A DNA stretch of 64,000 bases from Bradyrhizobium monzae (GTDB lineage: Bacteria; Pseudomonadota; Alphaproteobacteria; Rhizobiales; Xanthobacteraceae), in NCBI RefSeq assembly GCF_021458635.1, contig NZ_JAIRDQ010000002.1, positions 372,001 to 436,000 on the forward strand. Reading direction: 5' to 3'. A model generated the notes under the pieces. That model saw only the letters and a list, made by a program, of their open reading frames with translations. It was not told the DNA's origin and did not search any database. Shown here one piece after another: positions 37,510 through 46,889 of the stretch. The position numbers were made by a program, and so were the translations under genes. Position 1 is the stretch's first letter; each line of letters begins with the position of its first letter.

Positions 37510-38378
37510 GCACGATTGAGGCGGGGCCGGCCCCGACCCAGATGCTCGCGGGCGGTCGTTCGGAAATTCGCCGCTTGCTACGCGAACCGTCCGCCGTGAT
37601 CGGCGGCACGATCATTCTGTTCTTTGTCGTGCTGGCCGTGTTTGCATCATGGATTGCGCCCTACGATCCGAATGTTCCGGACTGGATGGCGATTCGTGCC
37701 GCCCCCAATGCAGTGCATTGGTTTGGCACGGATGATCTCGGCCGTGACGTTCTATCTCGCGTCATCTTCGGAACACAGGCGTCGCTCGCGGCCGGCTTGG
37801 TTTCCGTAACTGTTGCGGTGTTGATCGGCCTGCCGTTCGGCCTCATTGCTGGCTATTTTGGTGGCGTCGCTGACATGGTGATCTCGCGCATCGCGGATGC
37901 TCTTCTCGCCTGCCCGTTTCTCGTCCTTGCAATTGCGCTAGCTGCGTTCCTGGGTCCCAGCCTGCAAAATGCGATGATTGCAATCGGCATTTCCGCGATT
38001 CCGATCTTCGTCCGCGTTGCGCGCGCCGAAACACTGGTTGTCCGCACTGAGGACTACATCGCGGCAGCTCGCGCTCAAGGGCTTGGCCATCTCGCCATCC
38101 TGACCGGGCAAGTGCTGCCGAACGTGCTTGCGCCAACGATTGTCCAGGCGACCCTTACGATGGCGATTGCAGTTTTGGCCGAGGCGAGCCTGGCCTTTCT
38201 TGGTCTTGGTCAACTGCCCCCGGCTCCCTCTTGGGGTGCCATGCTCGACGTTGCCAGGCAATTCCTTGGCGAGGCGCCATGGATGGCATTCTGGCCCGGT
38301 CTCGCAATCATCGCTCTTGTCATCGGCTTCAATCTGATCGGCGATGGCCTGAACAGTGCGCTGAATCCCAGGCAGTAG
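37506..38378 (+). CDS. ABC transporter permease (DppC/GsiD-like)
   Basis: This 290-residue permease completes the importer. HWFGTDDLGRDVLSRVIFGT (about 76-95) is the DppC signature. LVVRTEDYIAAARAQGLGHL followed by QVLPNVLAPTIV is the coupling loop, and EASLAFLGLGQLPPAPSWGA lies near the end. It begins within the dppB stop. The minus-strand fused ATPase must supply energy, since no other family 5 ATPase is present in the window. Confidence 0.94.
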   Translation: MSTIEAGPAPTQMLAGGRSEIRRLLREPSAVIGGTIILFFVVLAVFASWIAPYDPNVPDWMAIRAAPNAVHWFGTDDLGRDVLSRVIFGTQASLAAGLVSVTVAVLIGLPFGLIAGYFGGVADMVISRIADALLACPFLVLAIALAAFLGPSLQNAMIAIGISAIPIFVRVARAETLVVRTEDYIAAARAQGLGHLAILTGQVLPNVLAPTIVQATLTMAIAVLAEASLAFLGLGQLPPAPSWGAMLDVARQFLGEAPWMAFWPGLAIIALVIGFNLIGDGLNSALNPRQ

Positions 38379-38439
38379 ATTGCGACGCATCGAATCCCGG
38401 GGCGATCAGAATTGGTCCTCGTCCGCGCGCTACTCTGCT

Positions 38440-38602
38440 CTACTTGCGTAATCAAGCCACTTCGCAACCCAAAAAGCACGAGCTCAACACCGGAAGAAAC
38501 GCTGAGCTTCGATTTACTGGCACAGTGGTAGTTCGAGACGGTTTTTGGGCTGAGATCGAATGCGTCGGCTATTGCATGGTGAAAAGGAGCCGAGCTGCGC
38601 AT
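38440..38602 (-). pseudogene. Relic of a LuxR/FixJ-type HTH regulator (C-terminal half)
   Basis: The minus strand reads AIADAFDLSPKTVSNYHCAS followed by KSKLSVSSGVELVLFGLRSG, which resembles the recognition helix and closing helix of a LuxR-type DNA-binding domain. The first part of that domain and any receiver are absent, and the frame runs on into the end of the permease gene. It partly overlaps, in another frame, the tail of the HlyD relic. Confidence 0.55.
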
Positions 38603-38855
38603 TGAAAGCTTTTACCTGCGCTTCACCGCCTAGTATCTGGTACTGAAGTTGCGCAATCATTTCCTTGATGATGATGCGCTGGCCGTCCAGGGCTGCATGC
38701 CGGCTCTCAAACTGCCGAACCCGATTGTCCCAAATACTTTTGACGTGCTCGTCCTCCTTGGTGACGTTGAGGTCGCCGGGCCTAACAAGCTCGGTACCAC
38801 CGAGGAACTCCGTGCGAAGCCTCTCCTCTTCATAGCATCTGCCAAGCGTTGGATA
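38514..38855 (-). pseudogene. Relic of a HlyD-family type I secretion adaptor
   Basis: A 113-codon open frame on the minus strand without a good start encodes RCYEEERLRTEFLGGTELVR, then SIWDNRVRQFESRHAALDGQ and RIIIKEMIAQLQYQILGGEA. This is the coiled-coil hairpin of HlyD/PrtE membrane-fusion proteins. The N-terminal membrane anchor and the beta-barrel C-terminus are missing, and stops bound the frame on both sides. No partner ABC exporter or outer-membrane factor is seen nearby. Confidence 0.65.
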
Positions 38856-38937
38856 TTACAGCTTCTCAAGGCGGGCTCCCACGTTGCTGATCGAGGAGGA
38901 AATCACGATCACCAAGAGTCTCGATGGATCACCTTCC

Positions 38938-40236
38938 CTAGACGATGCCTGCCGAAGTCCCGCCGACGATCGGTCGTTCCTTCGCCTTTCGGGCCCGATA
39001 GCTGGAGGCGCGATAGGCCGCGATTGGTGCGATCGCCCCGCCGGCCCGCATGCGCGCGACAGCGAGGAGCGGCGAAACGTCGGTGGTGAAGGCGTGTTTC
39101 AATTCGAGATGCGCGCCAAGGGCGTCATTGGCCTCTTGCGCCGCTTCAAGCGCTGCGCGATCGACGATTAGCGCCTGCGCATAGGCGCGCTGCAACTCGA
39201 TCGCCGATTGCATCAAACTCTCGATCGGATCGGTCACATTGTGCGACTGGTCTATCATATAGGCGGGCGTGAAGCCTTCCGCCTTGCGGCGCTCGGCGTC
39301 GATCAACTCGTTGAAGACCAGAAACAGCCGGAACGGCTCGACCGAGCCGCTATCGAGATCGTCGTCGCCATATTTAGAATCGTTGAAATGAAAGCCCGCG
39401 AGCTTGTTGAAGCGAACGAGCCGGGCGACGATCTGCTCGATATTCACGTTCGGCGCATGGTGGCCGAGATCGATGAGGCAATACGCCTTGGGTCCGAGCT
39501 CCTGCGCGACCGCAAAACTCGTGCCCCAATCCGAGATCACGGTCGAGTAGAACGCCGGCTCGTAAAGCTTGTGCTCGAGGAACACCCGCCAGTCGGCGGG
39601 CAGCGCCGCGACGATCTCACGCATCGCGTCGATATAGCGGTCGAGCGCTTTGGTCAGATTCGATTGGCCGGCAAAGTTCGAGCCGTCGGCGATCCAGACG
39701 GTCAGCGCCTTCGAACCGAGCTTGCGGCCGATCTCAATACATTCGACGTTGCGGGCGATGGCCTGCGCGCGCACACGGGCATCGGTATGCGACAGCGAAC
39801 CCAACTTGTACGAGAGCTCTTGCCCTGGCTGATCCTGGAAGGTGTTGGAGTTGACTGCGTCGAAGGTAAGGCCGTGACTCGCGGCCTGTTCGCGCAAGGC
39901 GCTGTAGTCGTCGACCGTGTCCCACGGGATGTGCGCCGAGATCGTCGGGGTTGCCCGCGCCAATCGCTGGATCACGGCGCAATCGTCGATCTTCTCAAAG
40001 ACATTGCGGGGCTCACCCGGCCCCGGAAATCGGGCAAATCGCGTCCCCCCTGTGCCGACACCCCAGGTCGGAATGGCGACGCCGAAGGCCATGACCTTCT
40101 GCACCAGAGCTTCCGCGTCGATCCCATGCCGTGCCAGTGCACGCATTAGCGCCTCGTAGTCCTCGGTCGTCGCATCTACGAGCCGCGCATTGTGGTCGGC
40201 GATGAAATCCCCGCAGATCGAGAACGGCGTGCTCAT
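38938..40236 (-). CDS. rhaI: L-rhamnose isomerase (rhizobial/Pseudomonas stutzeri type)
   Basis: This enzyme interconverts L-rhamnose and L-rhamnulose in the cytosol. It has 432 residues from the ATG at 40236. It belongs to the TIM-barrel group distinct from E. coli RhaA. VAIPTWGVGTGGTRFARFPG, HIPWDTVDDYSALREQAASH, LTVWIADGSNFAGQSN, EHKLYEPAFYSTVISDWGTS and IDLGHHAPNVNIEQIVARLV carry the metal and substrate residues. GFHFNDSKYGDDDLDSGSVE is the closing metal site. The start overlaps the rhaD stop by four bases; rhaD and rhaI form an operon. Confidence 0.93.
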   Translation of the reverse strand: MSTPFSICGDFIADHNARLVDATTEDYEALMRALARHGIDAEALVQKVMAFGVAIPTWGVGTGGTRFARFPGPGEPRNVFEKIDDCAVIQRLARATPTISAHIPWDTVDDYSALREQAASHGLTFDAVNSNTFQDQPGQELSYKLGSLSHTDARVRAQAIARNVECIEIGRKLGSKALTVWIADGSNFAGQSNLTKALDRYIDAMREIVAALPADWRVFLEHKLYEPAFYSTVISDWGTSFAVAQELGPKAYCLIDLGHHAPNVNIEQIVARLVRFNKLAGFHFNDSKYGDDDLDSGSVEPFRLFLVFNELIDAERRKAEGFTPAYMIDQSHNVTDPIESLMQSAIELQRAYAQALIVDRAALEAAQEANDALGAHLELKHAFTTDVSPLLAVARMRAGGAIAPIAAYRASSYRARKAKERPIVGGTSAGIV

Positions 40237-42329
40237 CGCGTGAAGGCCTGGGCGTTGCCGGCGTCGACATTGAGGATGTTGCCGGTCGATTTGGCCGAAA
40301 GGTCGGACGCGAAGAAGTAGATACCCTCGGCAATATCCTCGGGGAAAACCGACAGCTTCAGCATCGAGCGCTGGCGGTAGACTTCCTCGAGCTGGTCTTC
40401 CGTGACCTTGTTGGACGCCGCGCGCTGCTGGCGCCACTCACCCGCCCAGATCTTCGAACCGCGCAGCACTGCATCAGGATTGACCGTGTTGACGCGGATG
40501 CCATGCACGGCGCCCTCCAGCGCCAGACAGCGGGCGAGATGAATCTCCGACGCCTTGGCGGCGCAATAGGCCGAAGCGCCGGCCGAAGCGGCGAGGCCGT
40601 TCTTCGAGGCAACGAAGATGATAGCGCCGCCGATGTTCTGGCGCTGCATCAGCCGGAACGCCTCGCGCGAGACGAGGAAATAGCCGGTGGCGAGAATGTC
40701 CATGTTCTTCTGCCACAATCCAAGACTCGTGTCCTCGACAGGCGAGGCCGAAGCGATCCCGGCATTCGAGACGACGATATCGATACCTCCAAAGGATCGC
40801 GCCGCCTCTTCGAACGAAGCGACCACCGCCGCCTCGTCGGTCACATCGAGCTTCACGCCGATCGCCGCGTCGCGCCCATGGCGCTTCGTGATCGCCGCGA
40901 CGCGCTCACTCAACGCCTTCTCGTCGATATCCGCAATGACGAGGCAAGCGCCCTCGCCGAGCAGCCGCTGCGCAGTCGCCCCGCCAATGCCGCCGGCGCC
41001 GCCGGTCACATAGGCAATCCGCCCGGCGAGCGATTTCGGCTTGGGCATGCGCTGGAGCTTGGCCTCTTCCAGCAGCCAATATTCGATATTGAAGGCCTCC
41101 TGATCGGCAAGGCCAACATAGGCGCTGACGCCCGAGGCGCCACGCATGACGTTGATCGCGTTGACGTAAAACTCACCCGCAACGCGCGCCGTCGCTTTGT
41201 CCTTGGCAAAGGTGAACATGCCGATTCCGGGAACGAGATACACGACCGCGTTGGGATCGCGCATGGCCGGCGAGTCCGGATGTTTGCAGCGCTCGTAATA
41301 CGCGGTGTAGTCGCGCCGGTAAGCGGCGAGAACATCGTCGAGGCCAGCGATCACCTCGTCGAGATTGTCGCGCACGGGATCGTAGGGCAGCAACAGCGGC
41401 CGGATCTTCGTGCGAAGAAAGTGATCCGGACAGGAGGTGCCGAGCGGCGCCAGCTTCGCCAGAGCGCTGGAGTTGACGAACTCCAGCACCTCCGGCGCGT
41501 CCGTGAAATGGCCTATCTTGCGTTCGTCCGCGGAGATCTTGCCGCGGATCAGCGGCATCAGCTTGGCCGCGATCGCGCGGCGCTTTTCCGGCGTGGCCGT
41601 TGGCACGTTGCCACCGCCGAAAGCCGGCTTCTGCTCATGCGCGGCAAGCCAATCGGCGGCCTGCTGAATCACGCGCAAGGTCATCTCGTAGCAGGCTTTC
41701 GACGTCTCCGCCCATGTGAACAGTCCGTGGCCGCCGAGGACCACGCCGACATAGTCGGGATGACGCGCAGCCATCTCGCCGAGCTTCAGGCCAAGATCGA
41801 AGCCGGGCCGCTGCCACGGCAGGAACCCGAGCTTGCCGTCGAAAACCTCACGAGTCAGACGCTCGGCGTCGATCGAGGCAGCAATGGCGATGACCGCATC
41901 GGCGTGGACGTGATCGACATGCCGGTGCGATACGAAGGCGTGCAAGGGCGTATCGATCGAAGTCGCGCGCGGATTAAGATCGAAAGTGCAGTGATTGAAC
42001 AAGGCGACCATCTCGTCCTCATGGGCGAGGCCGCGATAGAGGCCTTTCAGGCTCTCAAGCTTGTCGAGGTACAGCGTCGAAAAGCCGTCGCGCTTCATCG
42101 AGCCGATGTCGCCTCCTGACCCTTTGACCCAGAGCACGCGTACGTTCGCGCGCATCAGCGGATCCTTCATCTCGATCTTGGCCGACGTGTTGCCGCCGCC
42201 GAAATTGGTGATGCGCAGATCGGCTCCGAGAAGGTTCGAGCGGTACAGCAGCTGACCTGCTTCATCGAGCCCGGCGGCGAGCGCGTCGTCCCATAGGTTT
42301 GGCAGGGGCGTGGCCGCGACCTCGCTCAT
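40233..42329 (-). CDS. rhaD: Bifunctional rhamnulose-1-phosphate aldolase/short-chain dehydrogenase
   Basis: This 698-residue fusion cleaves rhamnulose-1-phosphate to dihydroxyacetone phosphate and L-lactaldehyde and probably oxidises the lactaldehyde. The N-terminal class II aldolase domain (about 1-420) has TNFGGGNTSAKIEMKDPLM, the metal-binding HAFVSHRHVDHVHADAVIAI and GVVLGGHGLFTWAETSKACY. The C-terminal SDR (about 425-698) has AYVTGGAGGIGGATAQRLLG, VVSNAGIASASPVEDTSL and the catalytic YCAAKASEIHLARCLA. The domain order is the rhizobial form of RhaD. It is divergent from the regulator gene at 42492. Confidence 0.95.
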   Translation of the reverse strand: MSEVAATPLPNLWDDALAAGLDEAGQLLYRSNLLGADLRITNFGGGNTSAKIEMKDPLMRANVRVLWVKGSGGDIGSMKRDGFSTLYLDKLESLKGLYRGLAHEDEMVALFNHCTFDLNPRATSIDTPLHAFVSHRHVDHVHADAVIAIAASIDAERLTREVFDGKLGFLPWQRPGFDLGLKLGEMAARHPDYVGVVLGGHGLFTWAETSKACYEMTLRVIQQAADWLAAHEQKPAFGGGNVPTATPEKRRAIAAKLMPLIRGKISADERKIGHFTDAPEVLEFVNSSALAKLAPLGTSCPDHFLRTKIRPLLLPYDPVRDNLDEVIAGLDDVLAAYRRDYTAYYERCKHPDSPAMRDPNAVVYLVPGIGMFTFAKDKATARVAGEFYVNAINVMRGASGVSAYVGLADQEAFNIEYWLLEEAKLQRMPKPKSLAGRIAYVTGGAGGIGGATAQRLLGEGACLVIADIDEKALSERVAAITKRHGRDAAIGVKLDVTDEAAVVASFEEAARSFGGIDIVVSNAGIASASPVEDTSLGLWQKNMDILATGYFLVSREAFRLMQRQNIGGAIIFVASKNGLAASAGASAYCAAKASEIHLARCLALEGAVHGIRVNTVNPDAVLRGSKIWAGEWRQQRAASNKVTEDQLEEVYRQRSMLKLSVFPEDIAEGIYFFASDLSAKSTGNILNVDAGNAQAFTR

Positions 42330-42375
42330 TCGGCATTCTCCTGTGCTTGATCTCTGTGCAGCTTAGGCCACGGAT

Positions 42376-42425
42376 TCAATCAAGGTCAATCACCGACACT
42401 CAACACTACGGCGCGATGCGATTGA
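42376..42425. promoter_or_regulatory. Repeated TCAATC motifs between rhaD and the DeoR gene, candidate operators
   Basis: TCAATCA occurs at 42376-42382 and again at 42386-42392, exactly ten bases apart, and an inverted copy GATTGA lies at 42420-42425. The helical spacing suits a DeoR-family repressor on the divergent promoters. Found by eye without a background test. Confidence 0.4.
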
Positions 42426-42491
42426 TGCAGCGCGATATTGAGCGAATTTGACGGTTTGCAGTTGACCGCTAATCGAGAGCGTGACCTATTT

Positions 42492-43325
42492 ATGGGCAAA
42501 AGGGAGGGCGACGTGCACGAGCGGGAACGCTGGCAGGTCATCAAGGCACTGTTGCGCGAACGGTCGCTGGTGCGCATCGCCGATGCTTGTCGCGCGACCG
42601 GCGTCTCCGAAGCCTCGATACGGCGAGATTTCGCCAGGCTCGCCGAGCAAGGTGTCGCGATCAGGGTGCACGGCGGTCTCGAAGCCTTGCCCTCCTCCCC
42701 CAACGCGCCGGGCGATGTCCTGTCGCTTGCCACCCGCTCCTTCGACGTCAGCCAGACACTCAATATAGACGCCAAGCGCGCCATTGCGAGTGCAGCGGTC
42801 GCCCTCTGCGCTGACGGCGAGACGATAATCATCAACGGCGGCACGACCACCTTCCAGATGGGCGAATATCTGCGCGAGCGCCGTCTGAAGGTGTTGACCA
42901 ATTCCTATCTGCTCGCCGACGCACTGATCCACACGTCGAAATGCCGCGTCGCCCTGCCGGGCGGCGAGGTCTATCGTGAGCAGGGCATGATCGTCTCGCC
43001 CTTCGAAGAGGATGCGATCCAGCACTATTCGGCGACGCGAATGTTCATGAGTGCGATCTCGATCGGACCGCTCGGCGTAATCGAAGGTGACCCTCTGCTC
43101 GCCCGCGCCGAATCCAAGCTGCTGAAGCGTGCCGACAAGCTGATCGTGCTCGCTGATTCCTCGAAATTCGTCTCGCGCGGCAGCCTTGTCGTCTGCCCAC
43201 TCTCGCGCATCGATACGCTGATCACCGATTCCGATGCGCCGAACGACGCACTCGACATGCTGCGCGGCCACGGTATCCGCATCGTTGTCGTGGATGCAGT
43301 CGCTCAAACCAATGAGGCGGCGTGA
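42492..43325 (+). CDS. rhaR: DeoR/GlpR-family regulator of rhamnose genes
   Basis: This 277-residue regulator begins, by my choice, at the ATG at 42492 (MGKREGDVHERERWQVIKAL); a TTG at 42438 would add 18 residues. The N-terminal winged helix (about 8-65) has VRIADACRATGVSEASIRRD. The C-terminal sugar-phosphate sensor (about 85-260) shows GETIIINGGTTTFQMGEYLR, KVLTNSYLLADALIHTSKCR and KLIVLADSSKFVSRGSLVVC. DeoR-type RhaR is the known regulator of the Rhizobium leguminosarum rhamnose locus, and gene position matches. It overlaps or abuts the ATPase gene. Confidence 0.9.
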   Translation: MGKREGDVHERERWQVIKALLRERSLVRIADACRATGVSEASIRRDFARLAEQGVAIRVHGGLEALPSSPNAPGDVLSLATRSFDVSQTLNIDAKRAIASAAVALCADGETIIINGGTTTFQMGEYLRERRLKVLTNSYLLADALIHTSKCRVALPGGEVYREQGMIVSPFEEDAIQHYSATRMFMSAISIGPLGVIEGDPLLARAESKLLKRADKLIVLADSSKFVSRGSLVVCPLSRIDTLITDSDAPNDALDMLRGHGIRIVVVDAVAQTNEAA

Positions 43326-43327
43326 CC

Positions 43328-44869
43328 ATGACAACTGACCCACACAGTGAAACTCCCGCGGCGCCGGTTCTATTGGTGCGCGCGATCGAGAAGTCCTTTC
43401 CAGGCGTGCGGGCACTATCCGGCGTCTCGTTCGACGCCGCCAGGGGCGAAGTCCATGCCTTGCTCGGCGAGAACGGAGCCGGCAAGTCGACGCTGATCAA
43501 GATCGTTTCCGGCGTATTCCCGCCCGATCGCGGCGAGGTGCTTGTGGATGGCAGGCAGGTCGATCTCGCGCGACCGGACGATGCGAGACGCGCCGGCATC
43601 GCCACGATCTATCAAGAGCTGCTGTTGTTTCCGGAGCTCACTGTCGCCGAAAACATCTTCATGGGGCATGTGCCCCGCGCTGCTCTCGGCCGGATCGACT
43701 GGCGGGCGATGCACGAGAAGACGAATGCGCTGCTCGCTTCGCTCGAGATTCATGATCTGCGGGCCGACCGAGTCGTTGGCTCCCTCAGCGTCGGCAATCG
43801 CCAGCGCGTCGAAATCTTGCGCGCGCTGTCGCAGGATGCGCGCATTCTCATCATGGACGAACCGACCGCGGCCCTGACCGAGTACGACGTGACGCGGCTG
43901 TTCGACATCGTACGCAAGCTGAAAGCCCGCGGCGTGGCCGTGATCTATATCAGCCATCGGCTCGATGAGATTTTCGAGATCGCCGATCGTGTCACAGTGC
44001 TGCGCGACGGCGCGCATGTCGCAACCAAGCGCGTCGCCGATACTGACGCGGCCGATCTCGTGCAACTGATGGTCGGCCGCAGGATCGAAAGCCTGTTCCC
44101 GAAGATAACGGTTCCGATCGGTCAGCCGGTGCTGGAGGTGAAGGACCTCGAACGTCGGCCACTGACGAAAAATGTTTCACTCACGGTGTGCGCCGGCGAG
44201 ATCGTCGGCCTTTCCGGCCTCGTCGGCTCCGGTCGCAGCGAGTTGGCGCAAACCATTTTCGGCGTCACGCCGGCCGATAACGGCGAAATCCGGATCGCCG
44301 GGCAGAAAGTCGACATTCGCTCGCCGGCCCAGGCGCGCTCTCTGGGCGTCGCCTACGTTCCCGAGGATCGCGGCACGCAAGGCCTGGTGCGGCCGATGAC
44401 GGTGCGCGAGAACTTCAGCCTCGCCGCGCTTGGCAAGGTCGCATTCGGCGGCTTCATCGATCGCGGTGCCGAACGCAAGCTTGCCGGCGACGGCGTCAAG
44501 CGCTTTGCGGTCAAGACGAGCTCGCTTGAGCAGATCGCGGGCAAGCTCTCCGGCGGCAACCAACAGAAGATCGTGCTCGGCAAATGGTTGGCCAACGGGC
44601 CGAAGCTATTGATTCTCGACGAGCCGACGCGCGGCATCGATGTGGGTGCGAAGGCGGAGATCCATCGGCTGATGGGCGAGCTTGCGGCCCAGGGGCTCGC
44701 CATCCTGATGATTTCGAGCGAGCTGCCCGAGGTGCTGGGCATGAGCGACCGCGTCCTCGTGATGCGCGAAGGCCGTATCGTTGCCGAATTCTCGCGCGAA
44801 GAAGTAACCCAGGAGTCGATTGGCGCAGCGATGATGGGCAGCCGTGAAAACGCGGAGAAGGCCGCATGA
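43328..44869 (+). CDS. rhaT: Rhamnose ABC importer ATPase (double-domain sugar type)
   Basis: This 513-residue ATPase energises the sugar importer. It has two fused ABC domains of the RbsA/XylG class. Domain 1 has [20 protein letters not shown], the degenerate signature [20 protein letters not shown] and [16 protein letters not shown]. Domain 2 has the relaxed Walker [34 protein letters not shown] and [17 protein letters not shown]. The ATG at 43328 is used; a GTG at 43322 overlapping the regulator stop is possible. The symbol follows the Rhizobium leguminosarum naming, which differs from E. coli RhaT. Confidence 0.93.
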   Translation: MTTDPHSETPAAPVLLVRAIEKSFPGVRALSGVSFDAARGEVHALLGENGAGKSTLIKIVSGVFPPDRGEVLVDGRQVDLARPDDARRAGIATIYQELLLFPELTVAENIFMGHVPRAALGRIDWRAMHEKTNALLASLEIHDLRADRVVGSLSVGNRQRVEILRALSQDARILIMDEPTAALTEYDVTRLFDIVRKLKARGVAVIYISHRLDEIFEIADRVTVLRDGAHVATKRVADTDAADLVQLMVGRRIESLFPKITVPIGQPVLEVKDLERRPLTKNVSLTVCAGEIVGLSGLVGSGRSELAQTIFGVTPADNGEIRIAGQKVDIRSPAQARSLGVAYVPEDRGTQGLVRPMTVRENFSLAALGKVAFGGFIDRGAERKLAGDGVKRFAVKTSSLEQIAGKLSGGNQQKIVLGKWLANGPKLLILDEPTRGIDVGAKAEIHRLMGELAAQGLAILMISSELPEVLGMSDRVLVMREGRIVAEFSREEVTQESIGAAMMGSRENAEKAA

Positions 44870-45852
44870 CGACGGTGACCTTAGCCGGTGCCGAGGCTGA
44901 TCCGCGGCGGTGGCTGAAGGCGTTTGCCTCGCAGGAGGCTTTGCTCGCGATCGCGGTGATCGGGCTCGCCATCGCCGTCGGACTTTACAATCCGCGCTTT
45001 CTGGCGGCGCGCAATCTTTCCGACGTACTGCTCGGCAACGCCTATATCGCCGTCGCCGCAGTCGGCATGACGATGGTGATCATTTCCGGCAATATCGATA
45101 TTTCCGTCGGCGCGCTGATCGGTGTCCTGGCGACGATCAGCGGCACTCTGGCGGTGAACGGCGCGCCGATCGTGGTCGCCTGGCTGGCGGCGCTCGTTGC
45201 TGGTATCCTCGTGATGGCGTTGCAGGGTATTATCATCGCCTATCTGCGCATTCCGGCTATCGTGGTTACGCTCGGCATGCTGTCGATCCTCAAGGGCGGC
45301 CTGATCAGCGTCACCGGTGGCAAATGGATCACCGACCTGCCCGACAGCTTCCATCTCGCCGATATCGAACTCTTCGGTGTGTTGCCGTTTCCGGTTGTTC
45401 TGATGATCCTGGTGACGATCCTGGCAGCGTTGTGGATGCGCTATTCAGCCTCGGGGCGCGCGGTCTACGCCGTCGGCGGCAACGCCGAAGCGGCGCGGCT
45501 CTGCGGCATTTCGCAGCCGCGCACGATCGTCATGGTCTTCGCGCTGCACGGCATGTTCGCAGGGGCTGCCGCCCTGCTCTACGCGACGCAGCTGCGCGTC
45601 ATCCAGTCGACCGTGCCGCCCAATCTCGAGCTGACGATCATCACCGCGTCGGTCGTCGGCGGTGTCAGCATTCTCGGCGGCACCGGTACGGTGGTCGGCT
45701 CGACCCTTGCTGCCGTACTGATCGCCGAAATCGCCAGCGCGCTGGTCTTCATCGACGTCTCGCCTTACTGGATCCGCGCGGTCCAGGGCGTGCTCATCCT
45801 CGTGACCGTGATCGCCGACATTTTGCGGCGCCGCCGGATGGCCGGGGCATGA
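44866..45852 (+). CDS. rhaP: Rhamnose ABC importer permease 1
   Basis: This 328-residue permease of the RbsC/XylH class has about ten helices. [20 protein letters not shown] (about 67-86) is the class signature. [20 protein letters not shown] followed by LCGISQ is the cytoplasmic coupling loop. [20 protein letters not shown] closes the pore region. It overlaps the ATPase gene by four bases and the next permease by four, so the genes form a tight operon. The two permeases probably form a heterodimer. Confidence 0.93.
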   Translation: MTTVTLAGAEADPRRWLKAFASQEALLAIAVIGLAIAVGLYNPRFLAARNLSDVLLGNAYIAVAAVGMTMVIISGNIDISVGALIGVLATISGTLAVNGAPIVVAWLAALVAGILVMALQGIIIAYLRIPAIVVTLGMLSILKGGLISVTGGKWITDLPDSFHLADIELFGVLPFPVVLMILVTILAALWMRYSASGRAVYAVGGNAEAARLCGISQPRTIVMVFALHGMFAGAAALLYATQLRVIQSTVPPNLELTIITASVVGGVSILGGTGTVVGSTLAAVLIAEIASALVFIDVSPYWIRAVQGVLILVTVIADILRRRRMAGA

Positions 45853-46841
45853 GCGCCATGAGCGAAATCCCTCTTCCCCACCCCGCCAAACGCGTCGTGC
45901 CCTGGTGGTTGCTGCGCCACGAGACCATGCTTGCGGTGATCCTGCTCATTGCGTTGGTCGTGCTCGGGGGCTTGAACAGCCGCTTCCTCACGCTCGACAA
46001 TCTGCTCAATCAAGGCAGGCTGACGACCGAGGTCGGGTTGATCGCACTGCCAATGACCTTCATCATCATTACCGGCGGTATCGATCTCTCGGTGGGCTCG
46101 ATCGTCGGGTTTTGCGCGATCCTGCTCGGTTATTCCTGGAAGGTTTTCGGCTTTCCCCTGCCACTGGCGATCTGCTTCACGCTGCTCGCGGGTGCCGCGG
46201 CGGGGTTTCTCAACGGGATCGTCATCACCAGGGTGAAAGTGCCGCCGCTGATCATGACCATCGCGACGCTCGCCCTCTACCGCGGGCTCGCCGAGGGCAT
46301 CAGCCAGGCACGTTCGGTGCGAGGCTACCCGGAATGGTTCTACTTCATCGGACAGGAAAACCTCTTCGGGGTACCGGCGCAGCTGTGGCTCCTGCTGATC
46401 GCGATCGTGGTTGCGGCAATCGTTCTTGACCGCACCACTTTCGGCCGATCGCTCTATGCGATCGGCAACAACGAGACCGCGGCACGCTTTTCCGGTTTGC
46501 CGGTCGATCGCGTCAAACTGATCATCTACACGCTATCGGGCTTCATGGCCGGTCTTTCGGCTTGTGTTCTCGTCTCGCGCGTGACGACGACAAGGTCGGA
46601 CATGGGGATGGGCTACGAGCTCGACGTGATCGCGGCGGTGGTACTCGGCGGCACCAGCATATTCGGAGGCGTCGGCACGATCTGGGGCACGGTAGTCGGC
46701 CTGGCGATGATCCAACTCTTGAAAAACGGGTTGGCCCTGACCGGCGTCAAGGGCGACGCGACGATCGTGGTCATCGGCACGGTGCTCATTCTTTCAACTC
46801 TTGTGGCGAGTTCGCTCCAGCGGCGACGCGAGGGCGTTTGA
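45849..46841 (+). CDS. rhaQ: Rhamnose ABC importer permease 2
   Basis: This second permease has 330 residues from the ATG at 45849 ([20 protein letters not shown]). LIALPMTFIIITGGIDLSVG is the class signature; FGRSLYAIGNNETAARFSGL is the coupling loop; YELDVIAAVVLGGTSIFGGV lies near the end. The open frame that runs upstream to 44910 inside rhaP is a shadow. It follows rhaP with a four-base overlap and is 48 bases upstream of the binding-protein gene. Confidence 0.93.
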   Translation: MSAMSEIPLPHPAKRVVPWWLLRHETMLAVILLIALVVLGGLNSRFLTLDNLLNQGRLTTEVGLIALPMTFIIITGGIDLSVGSIVGFCAILLGYSWKVFGFPLPLAICFTLLAGAAAGFLNGIVITRVKVPPLIMTIATLALYRGLAEGISQARSVRGYPEWFYFIGQENLFGVPAQLWLLLIAIVVAAIVLDRTTFGRSLYAIGNNETAARFSGLPVDRVKLIIYTLSGFMAGLSACVLVSRVTTTRSDMGMGYELDVIAAVVLGGTSIFGGVGTIWGTVVGLAMIQLLKNGLALTGVKGDATIVVIGTVLILSTLVASSLQRRREGV

Positions 46842-46889
46842 TGCGTGTCTGGCCGCGAAAAAGCGGCTTCAACATGGGAGGAAAATAAA

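Noticed and set aside
40503..42119. 538-codon plus-strand open frame opposite rhaD
   Set aside because: It is antisense to the strongly supported aldolase/dehydrogenase fusion and shows no motif.
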